From: Rubellimicrobium thermophilum DSM 16684
GTDB lineage: Bacteria; Pseudomonadota; Alphaproteobacteria; Rhodobacterales; Rhodobacteraceae
DNA length: 64,000 bases
Reading direction: 5' to 3'
Assembly: GCF_000442315.1 (NCBI RefSeq)
Contig: NZ_KE557324.1
Coordinates: 28,501-92,500, forward strand
A program made the position numbers and the translations under genes. Below the pieces are notes generated by a model, which worked only from the letters and a program-made list of their open reading frames with translations, made no database searches and was not told where the DNA came from. Positions within the stretch are counted from its first letter, which is position 1. Every line of letters starts with the position of its first letter. This document shows, piece after piece, positions 56,641 through 64,000 of the stretch.

Positions 56641-56963
56641 ACCGCACCGAGCTGATCGTCGCCACTGCCCTGATCCTGTTCGGAACCTTTGCCCTCGGCT
56701 GGTTCGCGGGCTGGCTGATCCACCGCTTCACCCGGGTCACCCGTGCCGAGGTGGGCGAGCTCGACCGCATGGCCCAGGCGCTGCACGAGGCCGAGGAGAC
56801 GCGCGATCAGGCCCTGGCCTATCTCGCCGTGCGCGAGGCCGAGCTGCAGAACCGGATCACCCAGCTCGAGGCCGAGCTGGGGGCTGCGATGGACGGCCTG
56901 CGCGACGCCCGGGCCGAGCTCGAATCGCTGCGTGGCTGGATCGAGCGCAGCGAGCGCGCCTAG
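56637..56963 (+). CDS. small membrane-anchored coiled-coil protein
   Basis: The protein has 108 residues. One N-terminal membrane helix (LIVATALILFGTFALGWFAG) is followed by a predicted coiled coil from about residue 38 to 105, with heptads such as ELQNRITQLEAELGAAMDGL. The start is GTG at 56637, overlapping the OmpA-family stop by four bases, so the two probably act in the same envelope process. Its stop codon overlaps the stop of the convergent tsaC-type gene in a CTAG. Confidence 0.78.
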   Translation: MNRTELIVATALILFGTFALGWFAGWLIHRFTRVTRAEVGELDRMAQALHEAEETRDQALAYLAVREAELQNRITQLEAELGAAMDGLRDARAELESLRGWIERSERA

Positions 56964-57922
56964 GGGCGCGGCGCCGCCGCCCGCCGCAACCGGTCGTTGA
57001 TCGCCCGGCCCAGTCCATGATCCGGCACCGGCGCCACGGCGATGCGCTCGGCCCCTTCGGCATCGAGCCGGTGAAGGGCGGCAAAGAGATTCGCCGCCGC
57101 TTCACGCAGATCACCCGATGGCGACAGGGACAGATCCCCGGCCACCGCTCCGAAGCCGAGCAGGATCTCGCCCGGCTCGGCTGCCATCGCTCCGAGCCGC
57201 AGACGGCCCCGCGGCGCGTAATGCGATTCCATCTGCCCCGGAGCGACGATGCGCGCCGGATCCGTGTCGGCGATCAGCGGGCGCCCCAGAACCGCCTCGA
57301 TCGTCTCTGCCGGAAGCCCCCCCGCACGCAGCAGCCGCATCCCATCTGCCCCGTCGGGGGCCACGATGGTGCTCTCGACCCCTACGGGACAGGGGCCGCC
57401 ATCGAGCACCGCTTCGATCCGCCCCCCGAGTCCGGCCAGCACATGGGACGGCGCGGTGGGCGAGACCCGGCCCGAGGGGTTGGCCGAAGGGGCCGCAAGC
57501 GGCCCGGCCGCCGCGATCAGGGCCTGCGCCAGCGGATGGGCCGGCGCGCGCAGGGCGACCGTGGGAAGCCCCGCCGTCACGAGATCAGCCACCGGCGCCC
57601 CGGCCCGCAGCGGCAGCACGAGCGCGAGCGGCCCCGGCCAGAAGGCCTCCATCAGCGCCCGCGCCTCCGGGCCCGTTTCGGCCAGCGCCTCGGCCTCCCC
57701 GGGATCTGCGACATGGACGATCAGCGGGTTGAAGCTGGGCCGGCCCTTGGCCTCGAAGATGCGAGCAACCGCATGCCCATCCGCCGCCCGGGCACCCAGA
57801 CCATAGACCGTTTCGGTCGGGAAGGCGACGAGCCCCCCCCCACGCAGGAGGCGCGCGGCCTCGGCCACGCCTTCGGATGTGGCGGGCAGGAGACGGGTCC
57901 GGGGCGAATCGATGCGGTCCAT
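56960..57922 (-). CDS. L-threonylcarbamoyladenylate synthase (Sua5/YwlC type)
   Basis: The protein has 320 residues. The YrdC domain (about 1-205) has GLVAFPTETVYGLGARAADG, IFEAKGRPSFNPLIVHVADP, FWPGPLALVLPL and AAPSANPSGRVSPTAPSHVL. A C-terminal Sua5 domain follows (APGQMESHYAPRGRLRLGAM). The enzyme makes threonylcarbamoyl-AMP from Thr, bicarbonate and ATP for the t6A modification of tRNA. The length with the C-terminal domain shows the Sua5 form rather than the short TsaC form. It is divergent from the acyl-CoA dehydrogenase gene with 110 bases between starts. Confidence 0.93.
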   Translation of the reverse strand: MDRIDSPRTRLLPATSEGVAEAARLLRGGGLVAFPTETVYGLGARAADGHAVARIFEAKGRPSFNPLIVHVADPGEAEALAETGPEARALMEAFWPGPLALVLPLRAGAPVADLVTAGLPTVALRAPAHPLAQALIAAAGPLAAPSANPSGRVSPTAPSHVLAGLGGRIEAVLDGGPCPVGVESTIVAPDGADGMRLLRAGGLPAETIEAVLGRPLIADTDPARIVAPGQMESHYAPRGRLRLGAMAAEPGEILLGFGAVAGDLSLSPSGDLREAAANLFAALHRLDAEGAERIAVAPVPDHGLGRAINDRLRRAAAPRP

Positions 57923-58032
57923 GGTGACGCGGCGTTCCGGTTTGAGGCACGCGAGGCTGCCGCTAGCCTGTCGGCAGCGCGTTCACCCCTAGACCCGTGC
58001 GCGCGCCCTGCCAAGCGCCGGAGGCCTGCCTG

Positions 58033-59727
58033 ATGCCCTATCGTTCGCCCCTTGCCGAACTGCGCTTCCATCTCGATCACGTCGCCGGCTATGCGCAGGT
58101 CACGGCCACCGATCGCTTCGCCGAGGCGGCGGGCGAGATCTCCGGGGCCGTGCTGGCCGAGGCGGCGCGCCTCTGTGACGATCTCGCCCCGCTCAACCGT
58201 GTCGGGGATCTCCATCCTGCCCGTCTCGAGAACGGGGCCGTCATCACGCCCCCCGGTTACGGCGACGCCTACCGCCGGATCGCCGAGGGCGGCTGGATCG
58301 GGCTTGCCGCCCCGCCCGAATGGGGCGGACAGGGGCTGCCCCAGACGCTTGCGGTGGCCTTCCACGACATGCTGGCGGGGGCCTGCCTGGCGCTCGAGCT
58401 CAACCCGCTCATGACGCAGGGCGCCATCGAGGCGATCGACCGCCATGCCCCGCCCGATCTCCGGGCTCTCGTCCTGCCGCGCCTTGTCTCGGGCGAATGG
58501 TGCGGAACGATGAACCTGACCGAGGCTCAGGCCGGATCGGATGTGGGGGCCCTGCGCAGCCGGGCCGAGCCGCTGGGCGATGGCCGCTATGCCATCACCG
58601 GCGAGAAGATCTTCATCACCTGGGCCGACAACGACTTTGCAGGAAATGTCTGCCATCTCGTGCTGGCGCGCCTGCCGGACGGGGGGCCGGGAAGCAAGGG
58701 GGTCTCGCTGTTCCTGGTGCCGAAATTCCTGCCCAACCCCGATGGCAGCCTCGGTGCCCGCAATGCCCTGCGCCCGCTCAAGCTCGAGCACAAGCTGGGG
58801 CTGCATGGCTCGCCCACGGCGGTGATGGCCTATGAGGGGGCGACGGGCTGGCTGGTCGGGCCCCCGCATGGGGGCATGGCGGCGGTGTTCACGATGATGA
58901 ACAATGCCCGTCTCGGGGTGGGCATCCAGGCCATCGGCGCGGGCGAGGCGGCTCTCCAGCAGGCGGTGGAATGGGCGATGACGCGCAGGCAGGGCCGCAC
59001 ATCCGGCCCCACCGGCACCATCATCGAACATGCCGATGTGCGCCGGATGCTGGCCGAGGCCCGCGCCACCCTGTTCGCGGCCCGTGCCATCGCGCTCGAC
59101 TGTGCGGTGGCCATCGATATGGCCGCCGCTACCGGCGAGCCGGCATGGGGCGCGCGCGCGGCCTTCCTGACCCCGATTGCCAAGGCCTTCGGCACCGATG
59201 CCGGTCATGCCGTCGCCGATCTCGCGCTCCAGGTCCAGGGGGGCATGGGCTATATCGAGGAGACGGGTGCCGCCCAGTTCGTCCGCGACCTGCGCGTCAC
59301 CCGCATCTACGAAGGCACCAACGGCATCCAGGCTCTCGACCTCGTGGGGCGCAAGCTTGCCGATGGCGGCGAGGCGGCCATGCGGCTCATCGATGAAGCC
59401 GCCGAGACGGCACGCACCGCACGCACTGTCCTGCCCGATCTGGCCGGGCCCCTCTGGCAGGCGGCGGAAGCCCTGCGCGAGGGGACCGACTGGATGCTGT
59501 CCCATCCCGGCGACCGCGGAGCGGGGGCGGTCCCCTTCCTGCGGGCCTTCGCCCTGGTGCTGGGGGCGCGGGCGCATCTTGTCGCGGCGCTGGCCGATCC
59601 GGCCCGCATCCCGCTGGCCGCCGTCCATATCCGCCGTCTTTTGCCGGCCCATACCGGGTTGCTGGCGGCCGCGCGCGAGGGCGGAGACGGCCTCATGGCC
59701 GTGACGCCCGAGAGCCTCGCCCCCTGA
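58033..59727 (+). CDS. acyl-CoA dehydrogenase (large, DmdC-like subgroup)
   Basis: The protein has 564 residues, longer than usual because of a C-terminal extra domain. The N-terminal part has IAEGGWIGLAAPPEWGGQGL. The FAD-binding middle has WCGTMNLTEAQAGSDVGALR and YAITGEKIFITWADND. The C-terminal helical domain has LALQVQGGMGYIEETGAAQF and RVTRIYEGTNGIQALDLVGR, with the catalytic Glu. The YRSPLAELRFHLDHVAGY start is typical of the alphaproteobacterial subgroup that also contains 3-methylmercaptopropionyl-CoA dehydrogenase DmdC. The substrate cannot be fixed from sequence alone. ATG 58033 is preferred over upstream ATG 57997. Confidence 0.9.
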   Translation: MPYRSPLAELRFHLDHVAGYAQVTATDRFAEAAGEISGAVLAEAARLCDDLAPLNRVGDLHPARLENGAVITPPGYGDAYRRIAEGGWIGLAAPPEWGGQGLPQTLAVAFHDMLAGACLALELNPLMTQGAIEAIDRHAPPDLRALVLPRLVSGEWCGTMNLTEAQAGSDVGALRSRAEPLGDGRYAITGEKIFITWADNDFAGNVCHLVLARLPDGGPGSKGVSLFLVPKFLPNPDGSLGARNALRPLKLEHKLGLHGSPTAVMAYEGATGWLVGPPHGGMAAVFTMMNNARLGVGIQAIGAGEAALQQAVEWAMTRRQGRTSGPTGTIIEHADVRRMLAEARATLFAARAIALDCAVAIDMAAATGEPAWGARAAFLTPIAKAFGTDAGHAVADLALQVQGGMGYIEETGAAQFVRDLRVTRIYEGTNGIQALDLVGRKLADGGEAAMRLIDEAAETARTARTVLPDLAGPLWQAAEALREGTDWMLSHPGDRGAGAVPFLRAFALVLGARAHLVAALADPARIPLAAVHIRRLLPAHTGLLAAAREGGDGLMAVTPESLAP

Positions 59728-59747
59728 CCGCCGGCGACCAGGGGGCG
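59718..59747 (+). terminator. possible hairpin overlapping acyl-CoA dehydrogenase stop
   Basis: CGCCCCCTG (59718-59726) pairs perfectly with CAGGGGGCG (59739-59747) across a 12-base loop. It begins inside the last codons of the gene. No T-tract follows, so termination is only a possibility. Confidence 0.35.
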
Positions 59748-59809
59748 TGACAGGCTCCATCCGATCCGCTATCCCGCCTCCGACGCATCACCCGGAAGGA
59801 CCGCCGCGC

Positions 59810-60016
59810 ATGGCCCAGACCACGCAGAGCGAAGGCGCCCACGCGACCGAGGCCCTCGCCCACGCCACGAAGATCCAGGACACCCACCCGCGAAAGGCCG
59901 GCACGATGGACATCACCGCCCAGGAACGCACCTTTGCCGCCTTCCTGCGCGCCGTCACGCGCATGTCGATCGTGATCCTCGTCCTGCTGATCCTTCTGGC
60001 GCTGGTCAACGCGTAA
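59810..60016 (+). CDS. aa3-type cytochrome c oxidase subunit IV
   Basis: The protein has 68 residues. The second half (MDITAQERTFAAFLRAVTRM then SIVILVLLILLALVNA) matches the bacterial COX4_pro_2 family, a single-helix peptide of aa3 oxidases in Rhodobacterales. The first 32 residues are an extension; the conserved peptide could start at the internal ATG at 59906. It probably belongs to the main cytochrome c oxidase encoded elsewhere, not to the quinol-type oxidase in this window. The gene is 10 bases upstream of the lipoprotein gene. Confidence 0.8.
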   Translation: MAQTTQSEGAHATEALAHATKIQDTHPRKAGTMDITAQERTFAAFLRAVTRMSIVILVLLILLALVNA

Positions 60017-60026
60017 GGGGCGGCGC

Positions 60027-60602
60027 GTGAGGGCGACCCGTCGCACCGTCCTTCTGGGGCTGGCTTCCCTGCCCCTGTCCGGTTGCGGCACCAATGCCGA
60101 GGCTGTCTGGGCCTCCGACGAGGCGGTGGAGCTTGCCCGCTATCGTGCGCCGGAGGCGCCGCTTCTCGCCCTGGTCACCGTGCGCAACGAGGGGACGGGC
60201 AAGGGCGCCCATAGCGCGCTCCTCATCAATGCGAGCGAGCGGGTGCTGTTCGATCCCTTCGGGCGCTGGACCGACCCGGCCGTGCCCGAGCGCAACGATG
60301 TCCTCTACGGTTTTTCGCCGGAGGTCGAGGCGCGTTACCTCGCCTATCAGGCGGGGGGCGGCTACTATTATACTCGCCAGGAGAAACCCGTCCTGCCCGA
60401 GGTGGCCGAACAGGCGCTGACGCTTGCCAAGGCGCGCGGCCCCGTGGGAATGGCCATGTGCACGGTCGCCTGTGCCGATGTGCTCCGCCCGCTGCCCGGG
60501 TTTTCCTCGATCGGCCGTCCCTGGTTCCCCGAGCAGCTCTCTGCCCGCTTCGCGAAGCTTCCCGGCGTGACGACCGTCGAACGCCGCGCCGGAGCGATCT
60601 GA
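60027..60602 (+). CDS. putative lipoprotein of unknown function
   Basis: The protein has 191 residues and starts at GTG. The N-terminus RRTVLLGLASLPLSGCG has a typical lipobox with Cys near residue 20. The mature part is a conserved-looking domain with SALLINASERVLFDPFGRWT, QAGGGYYYTRQEKPVLPEVA and MAMCTVACADVLRPL. The YYYTRQ and paired Cys stretches resemble no family I can name. It sits 10 bases after the COX IV-type gene and may be co-transcribed with it. Confidence 0.68.
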   Translation: MRATRRTVLLGLASLPLSGCGTNAEAVWASDEAVELARYRAPEAPLLALVTVRNEGTGKGAHSALLINASERVLFDPFGRWTDPAVPERNDVLYGFSPEVEARYLAYQAGGGYYYTRQEKPVLPEVAEQALTLAKARGPVGMAMCTVACADVLRPLPGFSSIGRPWFPEQLSARFAKLPGVTTVERRAGAI

Positions 60603-60662
60603 GAATCGCCCCCCTTTCCCCCGACCTTGAAGTGGGGACTGCGGCACCCCATCCTTCCGCCC

Positions 60663-61509
60663 ATGAGCGAGCCGCGCCTGAAGATCGTGAACCCCGACGA
60701 CCCCCCCGAGCCTCTGGACGAGACCGGGCGGGCCACCATTGCCGCCCTGGCGGCGCGGCAGGCCCGGGGCGGGGGGGCTGCTGATGCGCGCCGTGAACCT
60801 TGTCGGCGGTTCGGTCGAGGACGGGCTGAAGCGCCTGCCCGGACCTCTGCGCGCCCGGCTCGACCATGCCGCGCAGACGGCGCTCCTGCACTGCTATCAC
60901 GCTGCCGAACGCTCGCGCGAGGATGGATGGGACAGACGCTTCGGGCAGCTCGGCCCTCTGGCCGCCCGCCTGAAGGGGGATCGCGCGCACAAGATGCTGG
61001 CTGCCGCCTCGGGTGCCGTGGGGGGCTTGGGCGGCCTGCCCACTGCGGTGATCGAGCTGCCCCTTGCTGTGACCATCATCTTCCGGGCCGTCCAGGAGGT
61101 GGCTGCCGCCCATGGCGAAGATCCCTCGAGTGCCGAGACGCGCGCCGAATGCCTGCGTGTCTTCGGGGCGGGGGGGCAGGGGGCCGGGGATGACGGGGTG
61201 AACACCTCCTTTCTCGGCGCGCGGCTGTCGCTGACCGGCCCGGCCATCAACCGCCTCGTGGCGCGCATCGCCCCCCGTTTCGCCGCCGTCTTCGGCCAGA
61301 AGCTGGCCTCCGGTGCGGTGCCGCTCATCGGGGCGGCGGCCGGGGCGGGGACCAACTGGGCCTTCATCGACTATTACGTGGAAATGGCCCATGTCCATTT
61401 CGGGCTACGCCGCCTTGCACGCCGCCATGGCGAGGACGCGGTGCGCGACGAGTTTCTCCGCGCGACGCTCGCCCTCATGCCGCCGCCGGTCGGTCGGGCG
61501 GGCGCCTGA
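60663..61509 (+). CDS. EcsC family protein (one frameshift)
   Basis: Joined length is 281 residues. The first 40 residues end AALAARQAR. Removing one base from the G7 run at 60770-60776 leads into LLMRAVNLVGGSVEDGLKRL. The rest shows EcsC family features: GGLGGLPTAVIELPLAVTII, SFLGARLSLTGPAINRLVAR and GAAAGAGTNWAFIDYYVEMA, with amphipathic and hydrophobic helices. EcsC proteins associate with membranes; their molecular function is poorly known. It converges with ptsP across 44 bases. Confidence 0.82.
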
Positions 61510-61553
61510 AGCAGGTCTGCGGCACCCGTCATCGGTCGGGCCGGATCGATCCT

Positions 61554-63804
61554 TCAGACATGCCGGGCCAGCCAGGCGTCGAACGCAGGCCGCAGTGTCT
61601 CGTCCCCGCGCGCCAACCCCTCCTCGATCAGGGCTCGTCCCTCATCGAGGCGCACCCGCCGGATCAGCGACTTGACGGGTCCGATCGAGGCCGGCCGCAT
61701 CGACAGCGACCGGAAGCCCAGCGCCGCGAGCGCGACCGCCTCGACCGGCCGTCCCGCATCCTCGCCGCAGAAGGTCAGCGGCGTGCCGGCCGCTTCGCAG
61801 CGGGCCACAAGATTGCGCAGGAAGGTCAGGAAACTGCTCTCGAAGAGGTCGTAGCGACGGCGCACCCGTTCGTTCTCGCGGTCGGCAGCGAAGAAGAACT
61901 GCTTGAGATCATTGCCGCCCACCGACAGGAAATCCACCTCGCGGAAGAAGGAATCCGGGGCGAAGGCCAGAGAGGGCGTCTCGATCATCGCCCCGACCTC
62001 GAGCCGCTCGGGCAGCGGATGGCCGAGGATGCGCTCGCGCTCCACGGCCTTGTCGAGCTCGGCACGCGCGGCGCGGTATTCGGCCGGGGTGGCCACGAAG
62101 GGGAACATCACCGTCAGCGGACGCCCGGCCGCCGCGCGCAGCAGCGCCTGGAGCTGCATGCGCAGCACGCCCGGCTTGTCCAGCCCCAGACGGATCGCCC
62201 GCCAGCCCATCGCTGGGTTCGGCTCGTCCTGGGGCTTCATGTAGGCCAGCACCTTGTCCGAGCCGATGTCGAGGGTGCGGAAGGCGACCCGCTTGCCCCG
62301 GGCGGCGTCCATGACCCGGGCATAGAGCGCCGACAGCTCGGCCCGTTTGGGCATCTGGTTGCGCACGAGGAATTGCAGTTCCGTGCGGAACAGCCCCACA
62401 CCTTCGGCGCCGGATGAGATCAGCGAGGGCAGATCCGCCATGAGACCGGCATTCATGTGCAGGCTTACGGTCGTGCCGCAGAGGGCGGTTGCCGGCAGAT
62501 CGCGCAGACCGGCATAGCGCTCTTGCGCGCGCGCCAGCATCGCCACCTTGTCGGCGAAGGCGCGCCGCACGGTCTCGTCAGGGCGCAGATGCACGAGGCC
62601 CTGATCCCCGTCCACGAGGATCGTGTCGCCATTGAGGGCCTCGCCCGTGATTCCCTCGGCGCGGATGACAAGGGGAATCGCCCAGGCCCGAGCCACGATC
62701 GCCGCATGGCTGCCCACCGATCCTTCCTCGAGCACGACCGCCTTCAGCGTTCCCTTGCCATAGTCCAGCAGCTCGCCGGGTCCGATGTTGCGCGCCACGA
62801 GCACCGGATCCTCGGGCATGGCTGCGCCCGTATCGGTGCCCTGCCCGGTCAGGATGCGCAGCAGGCGATTCGAGATGTCGTCGAGATCATGGAGCCGGTC
62901 GCGCAGATAGGGATCGGTGGCCTGCCCCATCCGCGTGCGGGCGAGCGATTGTTCCTTCTCGACCGCGGCCTCGGCCGACAGGCCGGAACGGATGTCGTCC
63001 TCCATGCGCCGGATCCAGCTCTTGGAGTTGGCGATCATCCGATAGGCCTCGAGCACCGCGACCTCCTCGGCATCGACCGTGGTCGCGGTGGCGAGCATGG
63101 CATCCACCTGCTCGCGCAAGCTGTCGATGGCGGCGCAGAAGCGCGCCAGCTCGCGCTCGGGATCGTCGCTGATGGGGTTGGTGACGACGACGCGCGGTTC
63201 GTGCAGCCAGACGCGCCCCATCGCGGCCCCCTCCTGGCCCTGGAGGCCGCGAAAGGTCACGGGGCGCTGGTGACGGGGGGGACAAGGCCCCGCCATCCCC
63301 CCCGGTGAAGGCGCCGAGCTCGGTCATTTCGGCCAGCACCATGGCCACGATCTCGAGCGCATAGACTTCGTCGGGGGTGAATTCGCGCGCGGCGCGGCTC
63401 TGGACGACCAGCACGCCCAGGACCTCGCCCAGACGCTGGATCGGAACCCCGCAGAAACTGGAATACCGCTCCTCCCCGGTCTCGGGCATGTAGCGGAAGC
63501 CCTTTTCGGCGGGGGCATTGGCGGTGTTGACCACCTGGCGCGTGCGTGCCGTGCGACCCACCAGCCCTTCGCCCAGTCGCAACCGCGTCTTGTGGACGGC
63601 TTCGGGGCGCAGCCCCTCGGTCGCGCAGAGTTCGAGCGTCTCGGTATCGCGGAACAGATAGATCGAGCAGACCTCGGTCCCCATCGAATCGGCGATCAGC
63701 CGCACGATGCGGTCGAGACGCGCCTGCCCCTGGGCGGCATCGGCCATGACCGTGCGCAGACGCCCGAGCAGCTTGCGGCTCTCGCTCTCGATCCGTTCCA
63801 CCAT
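61554..63804 (-). CDS. ptsP: phosphoenolpyruvate-protein phosphotransferase PtsP, nitrogen PTS enzyme I (one frameshift)
   Basis: Joined length is 749 residues, normal for PtsP. The N-terminal GAF domain (about 15-160) contains GTEVCSIYLFRDTETLELCA and FCGVPIQRLGEVLGVLVVQS. The enzyme I part has the phosphohistidine motif GSVGSHAAIVARAWAIPLVI, GVGLFRTELQFLVRNQMP, and SVGGNDLKQFFFAADRENER near the C-terminal PEP site. Removing one base from the G7 run at 63269-63275 restores a continuous protein. PtsP phosphorylates the HPr-like NPr in a regulatory relay that senses nitrogen state. The start at 63804 follows the family. The remaining 196 bases to the window end hold no gene I can support. Confidence 0.93.
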
Positions 63805-64000
63805 CCCCGGACCCACCGGGCCGCCGCCCCGGCGCCCCGTGCAAGGGGTTAGCGCATGGGCGCGCGGAATGCCACGGCCTTCGTGGGCATCCGGGGTTCG
63901 CCGGCAGGGGACGGCGGATGGCAGAGGCGGCGATTCTGGCGCCACCTGCGCATCGGCGCCGGCTCCGCCTGGCGACACGCGGGGGGGCGGCAGGCGCGGA

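Overview
The window is about 64 kb of very GC-rich DNA with short intergenic gaps, many 4-bp ATGA/GTGA stop-start overlaps and gene sets typical of Alphaproteobacteria. A NepR/EcfG/PhyR general stress locus, an Mrp antiporter with fused A+B subunits, a proteobacterial aa3-type COX subunit IV peptide and PtsP of the nitrogen PTS all point to the Rhodobacteraceae (inference; no rRNA is present).

Layout. 1-6.1 kb: trehalose/maltodextrin operon (treZ end, treY, a degenerate glgC-like gene, glgX). 6.1-14.5 kb: transglutaminase-like protein, a three-gene membrane stress cassette behind an EcfG-type promoter, then the general stress locus (histidine kinase, ecfG, nepR divergent from phyR) with a pseudo-receiver and a Crp/Fnr regulator. 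14.5-17.5 kb: PQQ-type sugar dehydrogenase, queG, GST. 17.8-23.7 kb: mrpAB-C-D-E-F-G. 23.8-29.1 kb: a heme-copper oxidase cluster whose subunit II has lost every CuA ligand, so it is probably a quinol oxidase. 29.3-37.4 kb: CBS/DUF294 protein, membrane-bound exonuclease, VC_2705-type symporter with DUF4212 partner, acetyl-CoA synthetase. 37.7-51.1 kb: the most interesting region, a catabolic cluster of aldolase/SDR, SorC regulator, WYL regulator, MtnA- and MtnK-like enzymes, a complete ribose-type ABC importer, a split transketolase and a RuBisCO-like protein. 51.2-64 kb: housekeeping and membrane genes (cation efflux, rsmE, ubiA, OmpA/BON protein, Sua5-type protein, acyl-CoA dehydrogenase, COX IV, lipoprotein, EcsC, ptsP).

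How the genes may work together. GGAAC-N16/17-CGTT promoters link the stress sigma factor to its own divergent promoters, to the 7.4-9.6 kb cassette and to the ctaG unit of the oxidase cluster. In the 37-51 kb region, paired GACTTTTGTC-like half-sites spaced exactly 20 bp occur in both divergent promoter regions (39.8 and 44.4 kb), so aldolase/SDR, SorC, mtnAK and the importer/transketolase/RLP operon probably form one regulon. I infer a scavenging route for 5-methylthioribose or 5-deoxyribose: import, MtnK, MtnA, RLP isomerisation, then cleavage by a TPP enzyme or by the aldolase.

Quality note. Seventeen genes are split by single-base frame changes, mostly in runs of G or C. Once joined, most have normal family length. 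I read this as sequencing or assembly error, and coordinates for those genes span the joined frames.
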